Shown here: positions 16,179 to 25,320 of the stretch, piece after piece
Position numbering within the stretch: position 1 is the first letter of the stretch
Layout: each line of letters starts with the position of its first letter
Source: Spirochaetia bacterium
Lineage (GTDB): Bacteria; Spirochaetota; Spirochaetia; Treponematales; Treponemataceae
Reading direction: 5' to 3'
NCBI GenBank assembly: GCA_900769325.1
Contig: CAAGGF010000018.1
Span: 1-64,000 of the forward strand
DNA length: 64,000 nucleotides
The notes under the pieces: generated by a model
What the model was told of the DNA's origin: nothing
The model's database searches: none
What the model saw: the letters and a program-made list of their open reading frames with translations, nothing else
Program-made: the position numbers and the translations under genes

Positions 16179-17381
16179 TTAAACATAAACATCATCTGTT
16201 CGATTTTTAATAAATAATTTTCCTTCTTCAAAAGCATTGCGAAGCGTATTTAAAAATTTTGAATAAATTTTATCACATTCCGATTTTGAAAAAGCCTGAT
16301 TTATATTAAGTTCGTCCTGAACCTGGCTTATTCTGCCCTGCGATATACATTGAAAGATTTTCTTTGTAAAATTTTCATCTCTTTTATAAACAAGACAAGC
16401 GATTTCGTAATTTGAGTACATCATCAAAGTTTCCTGAATAAACCTGTCGTCTGAGTTTACAACATCATCAACCGTAAAAAGCCTTTCGCGTAAATCATTT
16501 GCCAAAGAAGGTTCTTCGCTTGAAATTTTTGAAAGAATCGAATTTTCTGTGCTGAAAGACATTTTTTTTAAAATTTCTGCAAGAATGTTTTTTCCATCGA
16601 GAGAATTTGTTCTTTGAGAATTCTGAAGCAGAAGTTTTTTATGAAGTGCTTCATCAAGACTTTTTATAACTTCCGGGGAAACTGGTTCAAGTTTTAAAAG
16701 CCTGAAAGCAACTTCTGATTTTTCTTTGCTATCCATAAGATTTATAACAGAAGCCGCTTTTTTAGGATTTAAGCGTGAAAGGACAAGCGTCTTTACCTGA
16801 ACGCTTTCTTCTTTTAATAGAAGATTTATTCTTTCTTTGTCGATATCGTTTAAATATTCAAAAGGTTTTTCACGCGGAAAAGGAACTGATTTGTCGATTA
16901 ATTCCTTTGCTTTTTTTTCACCGTAAGCTTTTTTCAAAATTTCACGGGCAGTATCGATTCCACCGCCTTCACGAGCAGTTTTTAATAAAGATTCAAATTC
17001 TTCCAAAATCTGACTTGTTTCTTCAGGGCTTACACTTCTGATTGAAGCGATTTCTGGAATAATCTTTTCTGTTTGTTCTTCTGTTAAATGCGGAAGAATT
17101 TTTGCCGCTTCATCAACTCCGATTATAAGAAGAAATTTTGCAACACGCCTGTAAACACTGTCCCTTCCATCTGCTTCTTTTTTTGAAACAGGAACTTTTA
17201 AAAGTCCACCTGAAATTAAAGCATCGGATGCGGCATTTAATTCCGGGTTTTGTGATTTATGTTTTTCTTTTTTTTCTTTTTGAACAGAAAAATCTTCTTT
17301 TTTAACTTGAGAATCTTTTTGTCCTAAAGTTTTAGAAACTGAAGATTTGTAAGCATTTTTCCGCAAATCATTGAAAGTCAT
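16179..17381 (-). CDS. fliG1: FliG-like flagellar motor switch protein, divergent (FliG1 type)
   Basis: A 400-residue FliG homologue. FliG forms the rotor ring at the flagellar base. After a charged N-terminal extension of about 80 residues, RVAKFLLIIGVDEAAKILPHL (about 79-99) matches the FliG N-domain. FEYLNDIDKERINLLLKEE (about 173-191) matches the middle domain, with the EHPQT motif degenerated. The C-terminal LRERLFTVDDVVNSDD and ISQGRISQVQDEL match the torque-helix domain in a weakened form. Spirochaetes carry two FliGs and this looks like the divergent one. No Shine-Dalgarno precedes the ATG; a TAAAAT box ends 6 nt upstream with a TTGAAA at sub-optimal 15 bp spacing. It is the first gene of the unit with the M16C peptidase. 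Confidence 0.82.
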   Translation of the reverse strand: MTFNDLRKNAYKSSVSKTLGQKDSQVKKEDFSVQKEKKEKHKSQNPELNAASDALISGGLLKVPVSKKEADGRDSVYRRVAKFLLIIGVDEAAKILPHLTEEQTEKIIPEIASIRSVSPEETSQILEEFESLLKTAREGGGIDTAREILKKAYGEKKAKELIDKSVPFPREKPFEYLNDIDKERINLLLKEESVQVKTLVLSRLNPKKAASVINLMDSKEKSEVAFRLLKLEPVSPEVIKSLDEALHKKLLLQNSQRTNSLDGKNILAEILKKMSFSTENSILSKISSEEPSLANDLRERLFTVDDVVNSDDRFIQETLMMYSNYEIACLVYKRDENFTKKIFQCISQGRISQVQDELNINQAFSKSECDKIYSKFLNTLRNAFEEGKLFIKNRTDDVYV

Positions 17382-17438
17382 ATAAATATTTTATCACAAA
17401 TCATTCAGTTTCAACAGATAATTTTTTAAGATTTTTTT

Positions 17439-18536
17439 CTAAATATTTTTTAATTCTTCTGAAATCTCTCCAGGAGTTTCCTTGCTTGCCCCCGATAATG
17501 CCCAACTTTCAGGAGAACTTTCTGATTTTATTCTGTAAATTGATTTTGTATTTGTTAAACCTGTAGCATCAAAAGCATTTTCCATAGAATAAATGTTTTC
17601 TTCGTTAATGAAATTCCATTTTCCCTGATTTTTAATTTCATCAAGTGCAGATTTCATAAAATCATTTTTCCAAGACTCTTCAGTTTGCAAAGAATACAAA
17701 ACTGCATCTAAAATTTTTCCAGTCTGTGAATCGCGTAAAAATACAACATCCTGCTTGTCGCCTAAGTGAGATGCAGTATTTGAAAACCAGATGTCGCGTG
17801 CAAAATCAGAAGAATAGTATCCGGTTGAAAGCGTAATGTCATCTTCAAGTTCAGAAACGCCTCCCGCTTCTCCTTCACAAGTTCTAAGATGAACTACAAC
17901 GACTTCACCTTGTTTTACTTCTACATCAGGAAGCACAAGATTTTTTTCTTCTCCGTCGTAAGCAGAAACAATTTCAACTAAACAAAGATTTCCGTCGGAT
18001 AAAACTTCAAATTCAATAAATTCTGCTTTGTAAACATCTGTTTTAATTTTTTCACCGTCAACAGTAACGGTTTTTGAAGCTTTTGCATAAATCGGTCTAA
18101 CTTCACTGATGCGTAAAGATGGAATTCTCTCGTTGTAACCTGAAACTGGAAGTGAAAAAGTCAGGCTGTTACCTTTCTCATCTTCGACGATTCCATAAAG
18201 TTCATAATTTTTTCCGGCTTTTAAAGGTTCATTCAAAACAAAATCGATTTTCCACAAATTTTCACTTTCTTCTGAACCTTGAGAAACTACTTCATGAGAA
18301 AAATCTTCTTCTTCATCAAAAATTTTTGATTCAACAACACTTACTTTTTTAGAAAAATACACTGAAATGTTCTCTGACGAATTTACCGAATACTCATTGA
18401 TTTCAGGAGAAGACTCTTCTACAGGAACGACTTTTATCCCTTCTTCATTTACTTTGCAAGAAACAGGATAAAACCACATAAGAACAAAAAATACGATTGA
18501 CAGAATTTCTGCCGATTTTAAACAGACTTTTTTCAT
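17439..18536 (-). CDS. Lipoprotein, lamin-tail-like beta domain
   Basis: A 365-residue lipoprotein. MKKVCLKSAEILSIV leads into a hydrophobic segment ending in the lipobox PVSC, giving a lipidated Cys at residue 27 and envelope location. The mature part is acidic. A region from RISEVRPIYAK to VVVVHLRT, and later DIWFSNTASHLGDKQDVVFL, resembles the lamin-tail (LTD) beta-sandwich often found in secreted bacterial proteins. The ATG at 18536 was chosen over 18572 because GGAGG is just upstream and the signal peptide starts there. The function is unknown. Confidence 0.72.
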   Translation of the reverse strand: MKKVCLKSAEILSIVFFVLMWFYPVSCKVNEEGIKVVPVEESSPEINEYSVNSSENISVYFSKKVSVVESKIFDEEEDFSHEVVSQGSEESENLWKIDFVLNEPLKAGKNYELYGIVEDEKGNSLTFSLPVSGYNERIPSLRISEVRPIYAKASKTVTVDGEKIKTDVYKAEFIEFEVLSDGNLCLVEIVSAYDGEEKNLVLPDVEVKQGEVVVVHLRTCEGEAGGVSELEDDITLSTGYYSSDFARDIWFSNTASHLGDKQDVVFLRDSQTGKILDAVLYSLQTEESWKNDFMKSALDEIKNQGKWNFINEENIYSMENAFDATGLTNTKSIYRIKSESSPESWALSGASKETPGEISEELKNI

Positions 18537-18637
18537 AAAAAGGCCTCCAAAAACTATCGGGAAAACCTGCATCTTTTTTCAACGAAAAGAAAATACAGAT
18601 TCGTAAAAACCGTTTGATTTTTACAATCCCAAAGAGC

Positions 18638-18661
18638 ATTTAAACTCTCTATAGTTTAAAT
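18638..18661. promoter_or_regulatory. Perfect 9 bp inverted repeat, possible operator
   Basis: ATTTAAACT (18638-18646) and AGTTTAAAT (18653-18661) are separated by 6 bp, about 100 bp upstream of the lipoprotein gene at 18536. There is no U tract, so it is not a terminator. The shape fits a dimeric-repressor site; this is unproven. Confidence 0.4.
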
Positions 18662-18736
18662 AGCCGTCGAAATGCAGTTTTCGGCAAAAAATTCTATAAA
18701 AAAAATTTAATTTTTTGTTATATTTTATTTTAAAAC

Positions 18737-18771
18737 AAAAAAAGCAGCGACTTTCAAAAAAAATCACTGCT
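18737..18771 (-). terminator. Intrinsic terminator after the DUF2259-like gene
   Basis: An 8 bp stem, TCGCTGCT/AGCAGTGA in RNA sense (18743-18750 and 18764-18771), is followed on the minus strand by a U run at 18737-18742. It lies 27 nt past the stop at 18798. Confidence 0.75.
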
Positions 18772-18797
18772 TTTATAAAAATCAGAGAAAACGAATC

Positions 18798-19589
18798 TTA
18801 TTTTGCATCAAGAAAATCGTAAACTTTTTTTTCTTCCTTCACAATTTCATCTTTATTTTCTGCAAGATTTGTGAAAAACTCATCGCCTAATTTTGCCGCT
18901 TCAACCATAAACCTTATGTTTACTCCAGTTTTGTCTTCGCAAGTTTTTTCAATATTAAAAATAATCGATAAACCATCGTTTGAACACAAAATCCGTTCAA
19001 TTTTATACGAAAGAACACCTTTTCGTTCTATTTGCGGATTTCCGATTTTCTGAGAAGCAAGAACATTTCCATCAGCATCTTTTTTTACAAGTTCAATATA
19101 AAATGAAGATTTTGCTTTTACGCCGCTTCCTTTCACAGTCGGGAAAAGTTTCACAGAATACAACGCCTGGTCAGCACTCACGGAACTTAAAAAATCCTTA
19201 AAAAGAATTTCTTCAGTTGCACCTTTTGCCTCACTTTCACGAATATACAAAACTTTATCCGGCGAAGCGTGCTTTAAATTATATTTTTTATAATCAAAAT
19301 AAGACTTTCCGACTAAATCAGCGTACAAATCTTTTCCTTTTTTATTTTTAGTAACAGAAGACGGCTTTATTCTGTAAAATTCACCGTCGATATAATCATT
19401 TTTTTCAATGTCGACAGCGTAAAGTTCAGCCCACCCTTGAAAACTTTTATCTGTAGTTCCATACTGCCCGAAAACATAAACTTTTCCGTCAGAAGAAAAA
19501 CCTTCATCGACAAAAACAGCAGAATCTCCGGCAAAAAGCCCATGAAAAACTGAAAGAATCAAAAACGCACAGAATAATATTTTTTTCAT
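18798..19589 (-). CDS. Predicted secreted protein, DUF2259-like
   Basis: A 263-residue exported protein. A signal peptide (MKKILFCAFLILSVFHGLFA) is cleaved before GDSAVF. The mature protein starts with FVDEGFSSDGKVYVFGQYG, a pattern I associate with DUF2259, whose function is unknown. It contains a WAELYAVDIEKNDYI beta region and a helical acidic C-terminus. The ATG at 19589 is chosen over 19679 because GGGGGA is directly upstream and a signal peptide starts there. It is a single-gene unit with its own terminator. Confidence 0.75.
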   Translation of the reverse strand: MKKILFCAFLILSVFHGLFAGDSAVFVDEGFSSDGKVYVFGQYGTTDKSFQGWAELYAVDIEKNDYIDGEFYRIKPSSVTKNKKGKDLYADLVGKSYFDYKKYNLKHASPDKVLYIRESEAKGATEEILFKDFLSSVSADQALYSVKLFPTVKGSGVKAKSSFYIELVKKDADGNVLASQKIGNPQIERKGVLSYKIERILCSNDGLSIIFNIEKTCEDKTGVNIRFMVEAAKLGDEFFTNLAENKDEIVKEEKKVYDFLDAK

Positions 19590-19724
19590 ATTTCCCCCAA
19601 AATCATCTAAAATCAACATACCTCGCAGCAATCGTCGAGGAACTGCTTGGAAAGCGAATCTATATTTCAGCCTCCGCACAAATAACAGATGTCCACTTTC
19701 ATCATCGACAGATTTTAAAAAGTC

Positions 19725-19753
19725 TTTACTATTATTTATTTTAAGTTTATGAT
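19725..19753 (+). promoter_or_regulatory. Sigma70-like promoter, leaderless arrangement
   Basis: TTTACT (19725-19730), 17 bp spacer, TATGAT (19748-19753). The ATG at 19760 is only 6 nt away and has no Shine-Dalgarno. Confidence 0.55.
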
Positions 19754-19759
19754 TTAAAA

Positions 19760-20572
19760 ATGATTATCAAAGTCAGAAACAGAATTTTACTTTGCCTTAC
19801 AATGCTTTCAATCACAATTTTAGTTGCATCGGCTTTATTTGCAGGAATAAAAATTTATTACGGCATAAACGATTTTCCTTACGATTTTTCTGTAAAAGTT
19901 TCAAAATTTTTCTTTTTAACGCCAACGGTTTATTCAACAATTTCAAGCGTCTTTATTCTGCTCATTTATGTAATCACATCATTATTTTATATATCAGTTC
20001 AATTTGAAAAAACTCAGAGTTCAGAGATTATTTATTTTTCGCTTTTTCTTTTTTCACTCCTTTTTGAATTCGTCAGGATTTTTATTCCATGCCTGAATCT
20101 CTATGATTCGTATTCAAGAATTACATCAATAATTTCGCGCCTTGTTTTATTCTCTCATGTCCTCTCGCCTCTTTCGCTTTTATACATTTCAATTCAGAAT
20201 CTTCCCGAACACCGGCAAAATGTCGAACGAAACTTAACGATTTTACTCATAATTTCAGCGATGATTTCTGTTACAGTTCCACTTGACTCAGAAAAAATGA
20301 CTTTAACATGCAGATTAAAATTCGGTTTTGAAAGTGAGTTTTTAATTTTCTGGGGACTTTTTACGCTTATCACTTTCATCTCGCTTTTACAAAACAATTT
20401 TTCAGAAAATTCAAAATCTAAAATGCCGCTGGGGTTTCTTCTTCTTGCTTTCGGATACAAAATTTTATGCACGACGCCTGTTTTAATTTCGATTTTAGCA
20501 GGAACAGTTCTTCTTATAACGGGAACTGTAATTTTTCTAAAAGAACTTCACAAAAAATATCTTTGGGATTAA
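19760..20572 (+). CDS. Multi-pass membrane protein of unknown function
   Basis: A 270-residue integral membrane protein with about seven hydrophobic helices (for example ILLCLTMLSITILVASALFA near 9-28 and GTVLLITGTVIFL near 249-261). The layout resembles small 7TM receptor-like domains such as 7TMR-DISM, but without any attached signalling domain. No catalytic motif is seen. There is no ribosome site; a promoter -10 box ends 6 nt before the ATG, suggesting a leaderless message. It converges with the lipid-kinase-like gene, with 3 nt between the two stops. Confidence 0.65.
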   Translation: MIIKVRNRILLCLTMLSITILVASALFAGIKIYYGINDFPYDFSVKVSKFFFLTPTVYSTISSVFILLIYVITSLFYISVQFEKTQSSEIIYFSLFLFSLLFEFVRIFIPCLNLYDSYSRITSIISRLVLFSHVLSPLSLLYISIQNLPEHRQNVERNLTILLIISAMISVTVPLDSEKMTLTCRLKFGFESEFLIFWGLFTLITFISLLQNNFSENSKSKMPLGFLLLAFGYKILCTTPVLISILAGTVLLITGTVIFLKELHKKYLWD

Positions 20573-20575
20573 AAC

Positions 20576-21199
20576 TTAAAGAAGAAAAAATGCAAAACCG
20601 CCGAGCAAAACCGGAATCAGAATATTATCCAAATCTTTTAACGGGAAAAGCTCAAGAACCATCGCAAAAAACGCAAAACAAAACGAATACAAAGAGTTTT
20701 GACATACAAAAAACGAAGAAATAAACACGGCGATAAAACACGCAAGGCTTCCGCAGGCAGTTTTTCCTTGAGTAAACGGAATTTTCTGTTTCCCGAAAAG
20801 TTTTCCACAAAGACTTGCAAGGCCGTCTCCAAACGAAAGCGAAAAAATTCCTATTTTCACAGCCATAAAATTTTCTTTCCACAAAAGCGAACAGATTAAA
20901 ATTCCAATAACAAGGGTCACAGGTCCTAAAACGAATTTGTTTTCATCGCGTTTTCTTGAAGCGACTTCCGTAATTTTTGAAACAAAAGGAACTTCAACAC
21001 CTTTCAAGCGTAAAAGTTCACAAACAGAATACATGATAAGTGCAAAAATCAGAAGAAAAATCGTAAATGCGTAATTTAAGTGCAAAAAAAACGGAACAAA
21101 CGCACTCAGAAGGTGAATGATTTTTCTGAACAATTCTTTTAAAAGGCTGTTGCGTCTTTTTTTCAGTTCAATTCCGTAGTCGAAAGAAAGATTGTTCAT
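20576..21199 (-). CDS. CTP-dependent lipid kinase-like membrane protein (DGK1/dolichol/phytol kinase family)
   Basis: A 207-residue membrane protein with six or seven helices. The diagnostic region LSFGDGLASLCGKLFGKQKI (residues 121-140), then PFTQGKTACGS (141-151), matches the CTP-using kinase family of Dgk1, SEC59 and VTE5. These phosphorylate diacylglycerol, dolichol or phytol, so the substrate here is probably a lipid alcohol or diacylglycerol. Phosphatidate cytidylyltransferase is the nearest alternative, but the FGDGLAS motif favours the kinase. Its ATG overlaps the stop of the large TPR gene (ATGA), so translation is coupled. Confidence 0.78.
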   Translation of the reverse strand: MNNLSFDYGIELKKRRNSLLKELFRKIIHLLSAFVPFFLHLNYAFTIFLLIFALIMYSVCELLRLKGVEVPFVSKITEVASRKRDENKFVLGPVTLVIGILICSLLWKENFMAVKIGIFSLSFGDGLASLCGKLFGKQKIPFTQGKTACGSLACFIAVFISSFFVCQNSLYSFCFAFFAMVLELFPLKDLDNILIPVLLGGFAFFLL

Positions 21200-24100
21200 T
21201 TTACAAGTCCTTTTTCATCTGTTAAAGTTTTTGCAATTTCTGTGTAGAGTGCAGGTTCAAATTTTGAAAGCGGTTTTGAACTGTATTTTATATTCTGCTC
21301 TGAAAGATTACTTCCCTCAAGCCTTTTCATTGTTTCCTGATTTCTAGAAATTGCATCCCATGCGACCAGCGACTTTTGGAATTGCGCTACGGCTTCACCG
21401 TTTTTGGTGCTGTCACCTGTGCGTTTTGCAAGATTGTAAAGAGAAACACCATAATTATTCGAAGCTCTCATGTACAAATCTACAAAAGAAAAATCGCTCA
21501 ACTTTGACTGCGGCAATAAAAGACCTCTATTCGATTTTTCTTCTTCAAGGATGTCCATAAGTTTTTCAAAATAACCTTCGCTGGCAAAATAATCACCTTT
21601 TTTAGAAAGCGTATTCCCCATTGAAAACAAAAGACTCGGATCTTCTGAATAAAGTTCTTCGGCCTTCATAAAAGAACCGAATGCTTCAGAATAATTTTCT
21701 TTTCCGTACTGAATGTAACCGATTTTGTACCGGATATGAGGCGTATCGTTTCCAGAATCGATTGAGTCCTTGTAATTTTGAAGTGCAAAATCCATATTTC
21801 CTTTTACAAAGTAATCGATATCTCCCTGGTCGGCATAGAGTTTTCCGATATTTTTATTTGCTTCAAGACCGCTTGCATTGTGCTCTTCTGAAAAGATTTT
21901 TAATCCTCTTGAATAAATTTCTTCTGCATCCAGAAAAGATTTTTCAAAGACATATTGCTCGCCTAAAAGCCTGTGGGCATCGATTTCATTGTAAATGTCT
22001 TTTCGCTTTCTTACAGATTTTACTTTATACGCGTCAATAGAATTTTTTAAAGTTGATTTTGCAGCGTTTACATTATTCACCTGAATGTAATAGCGTGAAA
22101 GATTGTAAAGGGCTTCAGGATTTTTTTTGTCGGCTCTGACTGCCCTTTCAAGCATCTCTTTTACATCTTCAATTTTTGAACGAAGATATTCTTCTTTTGC
22201 AGGAAGCTGTCCATAAAGTTTATCAAGACAGTAACCGCTTAATTCAGTCCAACCTGAAGAATCAAGGGACTTTTCACGAGCCATAAAATGAGGTTTCAAC
22301 ATTAAAACCTGTTCAAGTTTATCGGTGCGGACATAATACTTCATTTTTCGCCCCAAATAAACATCGTTTACCCCGTTACGCTGAATTAAATCAGAATAAA
22401 CGGCAAAAGCATCTTCTAATTTTGAAGGCTCTTTTTCTGTTCCCCATTCAAGATAAACATCGCCGAGCAATAAAGAGGCATCGCTGTCGTTAATGTGATG
22501 CTCTAAAACATCGCGTTTTACGATTTCTTCAGCCCTCTCATAATTTTCCTGATCGTAAAGCATCATTTTTGCATAATTTAAGCCGGCTTTTTTGTCGAAA
22601 TTAAAATCTTCAAGCGTTTTTTTGTAGATTTTTTCTGCACGCAGATACTGTTTTTTATCTTGAAATGCTTCTGAATATTTGTAATACCATTTTTTAATCT
22701 TCTTGTAATTTCCTGCAAAATTAAATTTTTGTTCAGCCTGAGGAAATTCATCATTTTGAAGAAGAACATATCCTTCTTTATAAACAGAATTTGCCTTGAC
22801 AGGACGGTAAATACCATAAATTGCAAAAATTGCTATAAGATATAAAAAAGAACACGCAACGGCAGCGATTAAAGTTCCTGGAATTATTTTATTTTTAAGC
22901 TGATACTGAAATGATGACTTGTACGCTTCGTATTCTTCGGCCGACCTTCTTTCAAAATCGCGGGGAACAGGAAGAGAAATGTCGAGCATTTTTTCAAGTT
23001 CTGAAGCAAGCTGGCGGGATGAAACCTTTTTTAGAACTTTCTGAACGATTTCAAATTCTGCATCATCTGTAAATTCGTCTTTTACGAGTAATTCTTCGAC
23101 TGCGATTCTTACATTTAACGGATAACTTGAAAGATTTTTTAAAAACCGCTTGTATTCCTCATTAGAAAGAGCATTTTTTTCTTTTGGAGAATCTTCATTT
23201 TTTGCAGGAACTTTTATTTTTCCGTTTTTGCCTTCCTGAACGATATCGACATCAGAATAACCTGGAATTTCAAAATCGCCGTTATCAAGAGCAAAATCAT
23301 CCGATGAACCAAGTGCAAAATCCTGAGATTCTTTTATCTGGCTGTCTGTTTCAGGAATGTCAAAATCAATGTTTTCGATTCCAGAAGTATCAAACTGCTC
23401 GATTTTTTCGTCTTCAGATGGTTTTAATTCTTCTAAGGAAGAATCACCTTCAAAATCTTCAAAAGAATCAAAACCGCTTCCCTCCGGCGTTAATTCCAAA
23501 GGCTCAGGTTCAGTTTCTTTTTTATTTTCTGAAATGTCAGGTGAAAATTCGCTTTCAAGGGCGGAAACATCAAAATTGTCGTCCGAAAAATTAAAATCAG
23601 GATTTTTATCATCTAAAACTATTTCGTCTAAATCTGATGAAGAAATATCGAACGCATTATCTGATAACCCGGCATCGGTGAATTCTGTGCCCGAAGAAAT
23701 GTCTTTAGGTTCAAGGTCGCTGAAAGTTTCTTCAGGTAAATCAAAATCATCTGAAAGATTTAGCGCCTTTTTTGAATCTGCCTCTAAAGAAGAATCTAAA
23801 TCAAAATCAGAAATTTCTTGAGAATCAGATTTTTGTTCTGTTAAGGACTCTTCTTGTAGCTCTTCTCCAGACGGATTATATTCTTCTATATTATCTAAAG
23901 AAAAATCTATGTCGCCAAAATCATCTGAATTTTTATTTTCATCTTGAACATCATCTTTTGCTTGCGGAATTGAAAAATCTTGAACTTCGCTTTGAGATTT
24001 TTTTTCTTCTGGTGAACTTTCAACATCAGACGGAAATGAAAAATTATCATCTGACTTTTCATCAGGAAGGTCTTGACTTTCAGGAGTTAAATCGTCGAGT

Positions 24101-25191
24101 GAAAAACTTCCAGTCTTTTCGATGATTGAATCTAAATCTTCGCCTGAAAGTGATTTTTCAAAATCTGATTCTTCAGGAAGAACAAAATCGTCTTCAAGAT
24201 CTTCTTTTGTAGGAAGGGATTCATCAAGATTTAAATTTTCAAATTCGTTTGGCAACTGGTTTTGAAAAAGAGAATCTTGAACCTGTAAATCGTTTTGATT
24301 TGAATCTTCTAAGGAAAAATCTGGAGTTTCTAAATCACTAGGAGAATCATTCTGATTTAAACTTAAAGAATCAGAAGAATCACTAACATCTTTGGGTAAC
24401 GGCGAATCAAAGTCAGTTTCTAAATTTTGAAAAGCATTTTCTTTTTGATTTTTAAAATCATCTTCAAAATCTGGAATTCTGCTGTCTGAACTTAAATGCT
24501 CTTCTTCCTGCAAATCTTTTAGAGAAGAATTTTTGTCATTGTCAAATCCGCTTAATAAAGTTTCAATCGGCGAAGAAGGCTCTGGCTGTTCGATGTCTGA
24601 AGGAGATGGATTAGCAACATCAATAGAAGAATTTTCATCTGGCGTTTGTTCAGAAGAAAATATATTTTCAAGCGGTTCGTTTTCGATTGCACTTAATTCT
24701 TCTGTTTCTTCTTGTGCTTCTCCAGAAGAACCGTCAAAACCTTCGCTATTTAGTAAATCGTCTAAAGAAAGATCTGAAACTGGAATTTCTTCAGGTTCTT
24801 CGATAACTTCCTGAACTTCCGGCTCAATATTTTCCATAAACATTGAAAGGTCAGGCTCTTCATTTGAAAGATTTTCTGGAGCGACGCCGGACAAAATTGA
24901 TGAAAAATCAAGTGAAGGCTTTTTTTCGATTTCTGGAGAAGATTTTGGAGAAGCATTTCCCATTATATCTGAAAAATCTTCATCATCTGTATTTTGGGTA
25001 ACTTCCTGAATTTGTTCCGGCTCAACTTCTGGAAGCCCTAAAACAAAATCATCAGAATCGTCTATATCTTTTACACTTTTTGGAATTGGAACTGTTACAG
25101 GCTTTTCACCGCGACCTGAACGCAGCGTTGCCTCGTTTCCAAGAGAGAGAATGTCTGTATTAAATTTTTGCAGCTGCTTAAGGCCCGGCAT
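21196..25191 (-). CDS. Giant acidic membrane TPR protein, FlcA-like (flagellar collar candidate)
   Basis: A 1331-residue protein. Residues 1 to about 700 are an extremely acidic, Ser/Asp/Glu/Pro-rich, low-complexity region, presumably disordered and cytoplasmic. A folded basic stretch of about 70 residues (EEYKRFLKNLSSYPLNVRI onward) precedes one transmembrane helix (IIPGTLIAAVACSFLYLIAI, about 766-797). The remaining 530 residues are TPR-like repeats, predicted periplasmic. This order resembles the spirochaetal collar protein FlcA (Borrelia BB0326), which helps assemble stators; the match is by architecture only. GGAA lies close before the ATG. It is coupled by ATGA to the lipid-kinase-like gene. 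Confidence 0.65.
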   Translation of the reverse strand: MPGLKQLQKFNTDILSLGNEATLRSGRGEKPVTVPIPKSVKDIDDSDDFVLGLPEVEPEQIQEVTQNTDDEDFSDIMGNASPKSSPEIEKKPSLDFSSILSGVAPENLSNEEPDLSMFMENIEPEVQEVIEEPEEIPVSDLSLDDLLNSEGFDGSSGEAQEETEELSAIENEPLENIFSSEQTPDENSSIDVANPSPSDIEQPEPSSPIETLLSGFDNDKNSSLKDLQEEEHLSSDSRIPDFEDDFKNQKENAFQNLETDFDSPLPKDVSDSSDSLSLNQNDSPSDLETPDFSLEDSNQNDLQVQDSLFQNQLPNEFENLNLDESLPTKEDLEDDFVLPEESDFEKSLSGEDLDSIIEKTGSFSLDDLTPESQDLPDEKSDDNFSFPSDVESSPEEKKSQSEVQDFSIPQAKDDVQDENKNSDDFGDIDFSLDNIEEYNPSGEELQEESLTEQKSDSQEISDFDLDSSLEADSKKALNLSDDFDLPEETFSDLEPKDISSGTEFTDAGLSDNAFDISSSDLDEIVLDDKNPDFNFSDDNFDVSALESEFSPDISENKKETEPEPLELTPEGSGFDSFEDFEGDSSLEELKPSEDEKIEQFDTSGIENIDFDIPETDSQIKESQDFALGSSDDFALDNGDFEIPGYSDVDIVQEGKNGKIKVPAKNEDSPKEKNALSNEEYKRFLKNLSSYPLNVRIAVEELLVKDEFTDDAEFEIVQKVLKKVSSRQLASELEKMLDISLPVPRDFERRSAEEYEAYKSSFQYQLKNKIIPGTLIAAVACSFLYLIAIFAIYGIYRPVKANSVYKEGYVLLQNDEFPQAEQKFNFAGNYKKIKKWYYKYSEAFQDKKQYLRAEKIYKKTLEDFNFDKKAGLNYAKMMLYDQENYERAEEIVKRDVLEHHINDSDASLLLGDVYLEWGTEKEPSKLEDAFAVYSDLIQRNGVNDVYLGRKMKYYVRTDKLEQVLMLKPHFMAREKSLDSSGWTELSGYCLDKLYGQLPAKEEYLRSKIEDVKEMLERAVRADKKNPEALYNLSRYYIQVNNVNAAKSTLKNSIDAYKVKSVRKRKDIYNEIDAHRLLGEQYVFEKSFLDAEEIYSRGLKIFSEEHNASGLEANKNIGKLYADQGDIDYFVKGNMDFALQNYKDSIDSGNDTPHIRYKIGYIQYGKENYSEAFGSFMKAEELYSEDPSLLFSMGNTLSKKGDYFASEGYFEKLMDILEEEKSNRGLLLPQSKLSDFSFVDLYMRASNNYGVSLYNLAKRTGDSTKNGEAVAQFQKSLVAWDAISRNQETMKRLEGSNLSEQNIKYSSKPLSKFEPALYTEIAKTLTDEKGLVK

Positions 25192-25320
25192 AAGATTCCA
25201 AAAATAATCTTTAAAAAAATTAGAGATTTACTTTAAAATATTCTTTTTTATTTTACTCTACTAAATGACAAATTACAAGTAAAAAAACTATTGAATTTTT
25301 CTAAGGATTTCTCCGATAAA

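Noticed and set aside
23357..24125. Long open frames antisense to the acidic TPR protein, rich in Ser, Lys or Gln
   Set aside because: They mirror the repetitive Ser/Asp/Glu codons of the real gene and have no ribosome sites.
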